A DNA stretch of 52,485 nt from an uncultured Clostridia bacterium (lineage in GTDB: Bacteria > Bacillota > Clostridia > Christensenellales > Borkfalkiaceae): the NCBI GenBank assembly GCA_944337235.1, contig CALVLK010000008.1, forward strand, positions 1-52,485. The letters are read 5' to 3'. Shown here one piece after another: positions 50,231 through 52,485 of this stretch (the stretch's first letter is position 1; every line of letters starts with the position of its first letter). The position numbers and the translations under genes are program-made. Under the pieces are notes generated by a model. The model made no database searches and was not told the origin of the DNA. It saw only the letters and a list, made by a program, of their open reading frames with translations.

Positions 50231-50989
50231 TTATTCCTTTGACAAAAGATCTTTGGCGCAGTTGAGCGCATTGAACAGGCGCGGGATGCCCATGTACGGC
50301 ATGGCGTGCACGAGCGCGCAGACGACCTCTTCCTTCGTATTGCCCGCTTTGAGCGCACCCATAACGTGCGAGCGGACCTGCACCTCTGCCCCGCCAAGCG
50401 CCGCAAGGATGACGACCGTCAGAAGTTCACGCTCCTTCTCGCTCATTCCCTTTCGGGTCATGAAATCGCCGAAGCCCAGTTCGGTGAGATAGCGCGGCAC
50501 CGCCTCATCGAAGGGTGCGGGCAGCCAGGCATAGCGCTCTTTGATCTCCGTGCCGTAGATTGGCTCTTGCAGCGCAAGCCCCTTTTCATAGCGGGTCTCT
50601 TCCGTCACCGTCTCGCCGCTTACAAGGGGCAAAGCGATGCCGATCGCCGCGAACACCTCGTCCATGGTTGCGATGGCGTTGAGCGTCTTGGGGAAGCCAA
50701 TAAAGGGCGCACACTGGTAGATGACCTCGCGGATCTCTTCAGGAGAAATGCCAATATGCAGGCAGGCTGCCGTGTGCGCTTTCAGCTGCGGCAGCGTCTG
50801 ATTGACCGTGAGAACGGTGATCGTGATAAGCTCGCGCATACGGTTGTCGAGCGACCCTTCATAGCACACCTCGCCGAAGATGAAGCGCTGCAAAATGCGC
50901 ATAAATTCGGGATCGTTCCCCTCGTTTTGGGTCGGTTTGCCGCCGAAGAGCTCTGCAAATTTTTCTTCACATCTTTCTACTCTGTCCAT
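50231..50989 (-). CDS. Carboxymuconolactone decarboxylase family protein (two domains)
   Basis: A 252-residue AhpD-like protein with two CMD domains. The first, about residues 35-115, has LKAHTAACLHIGISPEEIREVIYQC. The second, about residues 165-250, has VRSHVMGALKAGNTKEEVVCALVHA. The usual peroxidase CxxC pair is absent, so a disulfide-peroxidase role is unlikely. The ATG at 50989 (MDRVERCEEKF) has AGGGGG 8 bases upstream. It lies between the flavodoxin and cupin genes with short gaps, in the same transcription unit. Confidence 0.9.
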   Translation of the reverse strand: MDRVERCEEKFAELFGGKPTQNEGNDPEFMRILQRFIFGEVCYEGSLDNRMRELITITVLTVNQTLPQLKAHTAACLHIGISPEEIREVIYQCAPFIGFPKTLNAIATMDEVFAAIGIALPLVSGETVTEETRYEKGLALQEPIYGTEIKERYAWLPAPFDEAVPRYLTELGFGDFMTRKGMSEKERELLTVVILAALGGAEVQVRSHVMGALKAGNTKEEVVCALVHAMPYMGIPRLFNALNCAKDLLSKE

Positions 50990-51002
50990 ATCGTCTGCCC
51001 CC

Positions 51003-51485
51003 TCAAAGATCCAATGACGCGACATACGCACCAAGTTCCTTCTGCGTTGCGACGGCACTCAGCCGTTTGCACGGCTTCCACTGCACAGACGGCGGGCACA
51101 GCTTATGCAGCACGCTGTCCGTTCTGCCAACGCCGCTGCCGCCCGACGTACAGAAGGGCACCACCGTCTTGCCCGCAAAGTCGTAGCGCTCCAGAAACGT
51201 CTCGATGATGCGCGGCGCAATGCCCCACCAGATAGGAAAGCCGACGAACACGACGTCATACTTTGCCAGATCCACACCGTCTGCAATGGCGGGACGGCTG
51301 CCCTCGTCCTTCATCTCGCGCGAGGAACGGCTGTTTGCATCCGTCCAGTTGAGGTCTGCTGCCGTATACGGCTGCGCAGGCTTGATCTCGTACAGGTCTG
51401 CGCCCGCCGCTGCGGCAAGTTCGTGCGCCACGCGGGCGGTCACCCCGCTGCACGAAAAATACGCAACTAAAATTTTCTTTTCCAT
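51003..51485 (-). CDS. Flavodoxin
   Basis: A 160-residue FMN-binding electron carrier. The phosphate loop is [14 protein letters not shown] near the N-terminus; [19 protein letters not shown] carries the aromatic that stacks on FMN, and [11 protein letters not shown] is the second FMN loop. This is the flavodoxin_4-like group common in clostridia. GGGGAC precedes the ATG. It is 11 bases after the upstream FMN reductase-like gene. Confidence 0.92.
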   Translation of the reverse strand: MEKKILVAYFSCSGVTARVAHELAAAAGADLYEIKPAQPYTAADLNWTDANSRSSREMKDEGSRPAIADGVDLAKYDVVFVGFPIWWGIAPRIIETFLERYDFAGKTVVPFCTSGGSGVGRTDSVLHKLCPPSVQWKPCKRLSAVATQKELGAYVASLDL

Positions 51486-51496
51486 AGATAGTCCCC

Positions 51497-52033
51497 TTAT
51501 TTCAGATTTTTGCCGAGTTCATAGGCGGCTTGCACGTAGCGCGAGCCCTGGGTCATAGCGGGCGTGCCACAGCCCTTGCCCCAGATCATACCCATGTCTT
51601 TGAAATTGAGATAGCGCACCAACGTCTTGTAGTGGCTTTCGAGCGCCTCAAACGTCCAGCCGTCCGCATTCCATGCCGCCGCGATCATCGCCGACTTCAT
51701 GTGCTTGCGCTGAATGGAAGAATTGAAGGCGCAGAATCTGTCGACAAGGGTTTTCAGCTGTGCAGACATGCCGTAATAGTACAGCGGCGTGACGAACACC
51801 ATCATGTCCGCCGCGAGGATGCGCGCGCGGATGCCGTCCACGTCGTCCTTCTGTACGCATGTACCCTCGTAACCGCACCGGATGCACCCCGTGCAGGGGT
51901 GGATATTGGCATGCGCGGCGTCGATGACGTCCACGCTGTGCCCCGCCTCCTTCGCGCCCTGTATAAAGGCATTTGCAAGTGTGTTGGACGAGCCATTTTT
52001 ATTGGGGCTGCCCGCTAAAACTACAATTTTCAT
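51497..52033 (-). CDS. NAD(P)H-dependent FMN reductase/flavodoxin family protein
   Basis: A 178-residue flavodoxin-fold oxidoreductase. It begins [20 protein letters not shown] (FMN phosphate loop). The [18 protein letters not shown] stretch is typical of the iron-sulfur flavoprotein-like subgroup, although too few Cys are present to assert a cluster. [21 protein letters not shown] is the FMN-stacking region. It is the first gene of the operon, with the start at 52033 and AAGG upstream; its promoter is the second copy of the shared element. Confidence 0.9.
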   Translation of the reverse strand: MKIVVLAGSPNKNGSSNTLANAFIQGAKEAGHSVDVIDAAHANIHPCTGCIRCGYEGTCVQKDDVDGIRARILAADMMVFVTPLYYYGMSAQLKTLVDRFCAFNSSIQRKHMKSAMIAAAWNADGWTFEALESHYKTLVRYLNFKDMGMIWGKGCGTPAMTQGSRYVQAAYELGKNLK

Positions 52034-52066
52034 GGTATTGACCTTCCCATTCTTTTCTTCACAGAT

Positions 52067-52095
52067 ATTATAACGCAATCGCCTTGCAATGTAAA
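52067..52095 (-). promoter_or_regulatory. Promoter of the FMN reductase-to-AKR operon
   Basis: On the minus strand, TTTACA (52095-52090), a 17-bp spacer and TATAAT (52072-52067), about 33 bases before the 52033 ATG. Confidence 0.85.
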
Positions 52096-52112
52096 ATACT
52101 TATTTTTTATTT
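52089..52112 (-). repeat. Shared 24-bp promoter element, copy 2
   Basis: Identical over 24 bases to 47785-47808, and placed at the same distance from the -10 box. Confidence 0.85.
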
Positions 52113-52246
52113 TTCACCATGCCCAAAAGGTATGCCTGGAATGCGATATACACTTGATCTGCCTTGCAATCTTAGGCCAAGCAGACCCGTTTAAACGATG
52201 CAGACTACTTAAAACGCAGCACAGCCGGGAATATTTCGGCGGCGAT

Positions 52247-52325
52247 GTCGCTTCATGCCATTGCTTCGCAATGGTCGTAAGGAGCGAAGCGACAAAGCAG
52301 CGCATCATTCGCCGCATTCTGCGGC
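52247..52325. repeat. Structured intergenic repeat with three hairpins
   Basis: An outer stem GTCGCTTC/GAAGCGAC (52247-52254, 52286-52293) encloses CCATTGC-TTC-GCAATGG (52258-52274). A third hairpin GCCGCA-TTC-TGCGGC follows at 52311-52325. No convincing protein is encoded between 52114 and 52403. The look is that of a dispersed intergenic repeat. Confidence 0.65.
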
Positions 52326-52360
52326 GCGATCGCGTCACCTGCCCGCATCTCACACGGCAA

Positions 52361-52417
52361 GGTCACCAACACAAAAAAGGACTAATCCGTGTTCGGATTA
52401 GTCCTATGTTGGTGACC
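52361..52417 (-). terminator. Nested terminator hairpin at the right edge
   Basis: An outer 11-bp stem GGTCACCAACA/TGTTGGTGACC encloses a perfect inner stem GGACTAATCCG/CGGATTAGTCC, which on the minus strand is followed by a T6 run. The stop codon of the partial gene to the right lies inside the structure. Confidence 0.85.
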
Positions 52418-52485
52418 CCTTTGAAGTTAAAGGCGAACTATTCAGTTCTTCAAACGTTACCGTCTTGCTCTGTCCCTTATAATTG
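52404..52485 (-). CDS. 3' end of an unidentified gene (5' end outside window)
   Basis: An open minus-strand frame gives 26 residues, NYKGQSKTVTFEELNSSPLT then SKGSPT, ending at a TAG (52406-52404) inside the nested terminator. Because the stop sits exactly at a strong terminator, this is likely a real gene end. The fragment is too short to assign; a mobile-element protein is possible because the nested terminator resembles those after the recombinase tail at the left edge. Confidence 0.4.
   Translation of the reverse strand, partial: NYKGQSKTVTFEELNSSPLTSKGSPT

Noticed and set aside
52114-52353. 79-codon minus-strand frame in the right-edge repeats
   Set aside because: Coincides with stacked hairpins and low-plausibility composition; treated as structured intergenic repeat.

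Overview
The window is GC-rich chromosomal DNA of a low-complexity-walled Bacillota, most likely class Clostridia. The basis is gene order, family content and sigma-A type promoters; no species can be named. A housekeeping block on the minus strand (about 1-25 kb) reads in transcription order rpsU, a hypothetical gene, pcrA-ligA, then yicC-gmk-rpoZ-priA-def-fmt-rsmB-rlmN-rpe-thiN-dipeptidase. Across a plus-strand insert it continues as asp23-fakA-recG, with rpmB facing away from asp23. This is the Bacillus subtilis yloC-to-recG order, with coaBC and prpC-prkC-rsgA absent, and with ABC exporter genes (5.6-10.4 kb) and a membrane dipeptidase between thiN and rpmB. No tRNA, rRNA, CRISPR array or intact insertion sequence was seen.

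The left edge (1-473) holds the tail of a probable serine recombinase running into two 79-bp copies of a nested hairpin/terminator repeat. The right edge (52.2-52.5 kb) holds structured repeats and the end of an unidentified gene. From 25.4 to 34.1 kb lie a second ABC ATPase-permease fusion paralogous to the one at 7.5 kb, a TIM-barrel isomerase overlapping a glycerol-1-phosphate dehydrogenase (AraM/EgsA), a GNAT acetyltransferase, phosphoglucomutase, and a translationally coupled pair of unknown membrane proteins. From 34.3 to 39.1 kb is a 1603-residue lipoprotein made largely of beta-rich imperfect repeats; its promoter is preceded by two 21-bp tandem repeats.

From 39.3 to 45.5 kb are a thioredoxin-reductase-like flavoprotein, a YitT-family protein, an AraC regulator divergent from a GH29 alpha-L-fucosidase (plus a YgjV-like membrane protein), a TraX-like membrane protein and a DUF3795 protein. 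From 45.7 to 52.1 kb are two consecutive minus-strand operons of redox and detoxification character: FMN reductase-like protein, flavodoxin, double-domain carboxymuconolactone decarboxylase, cupin, LysR regulator and aldo/keto reductase; then a small protein, a second aldo/keto reductase and a flavin reductase. Both operons start from promoters sharing an identical 24-bp upstream/-35 element, so they look like one regulon. A broken coding remnant follows the second operon.

The most unusual observations are the shared regulatory element, a terminator hairpin overlapping the second of those promoters, the repeat lipoprotein and its tandem operator-like repeats, likely leaderless starts for pcrA and the AraC gene, and the nested terminator repeats at both window edges.
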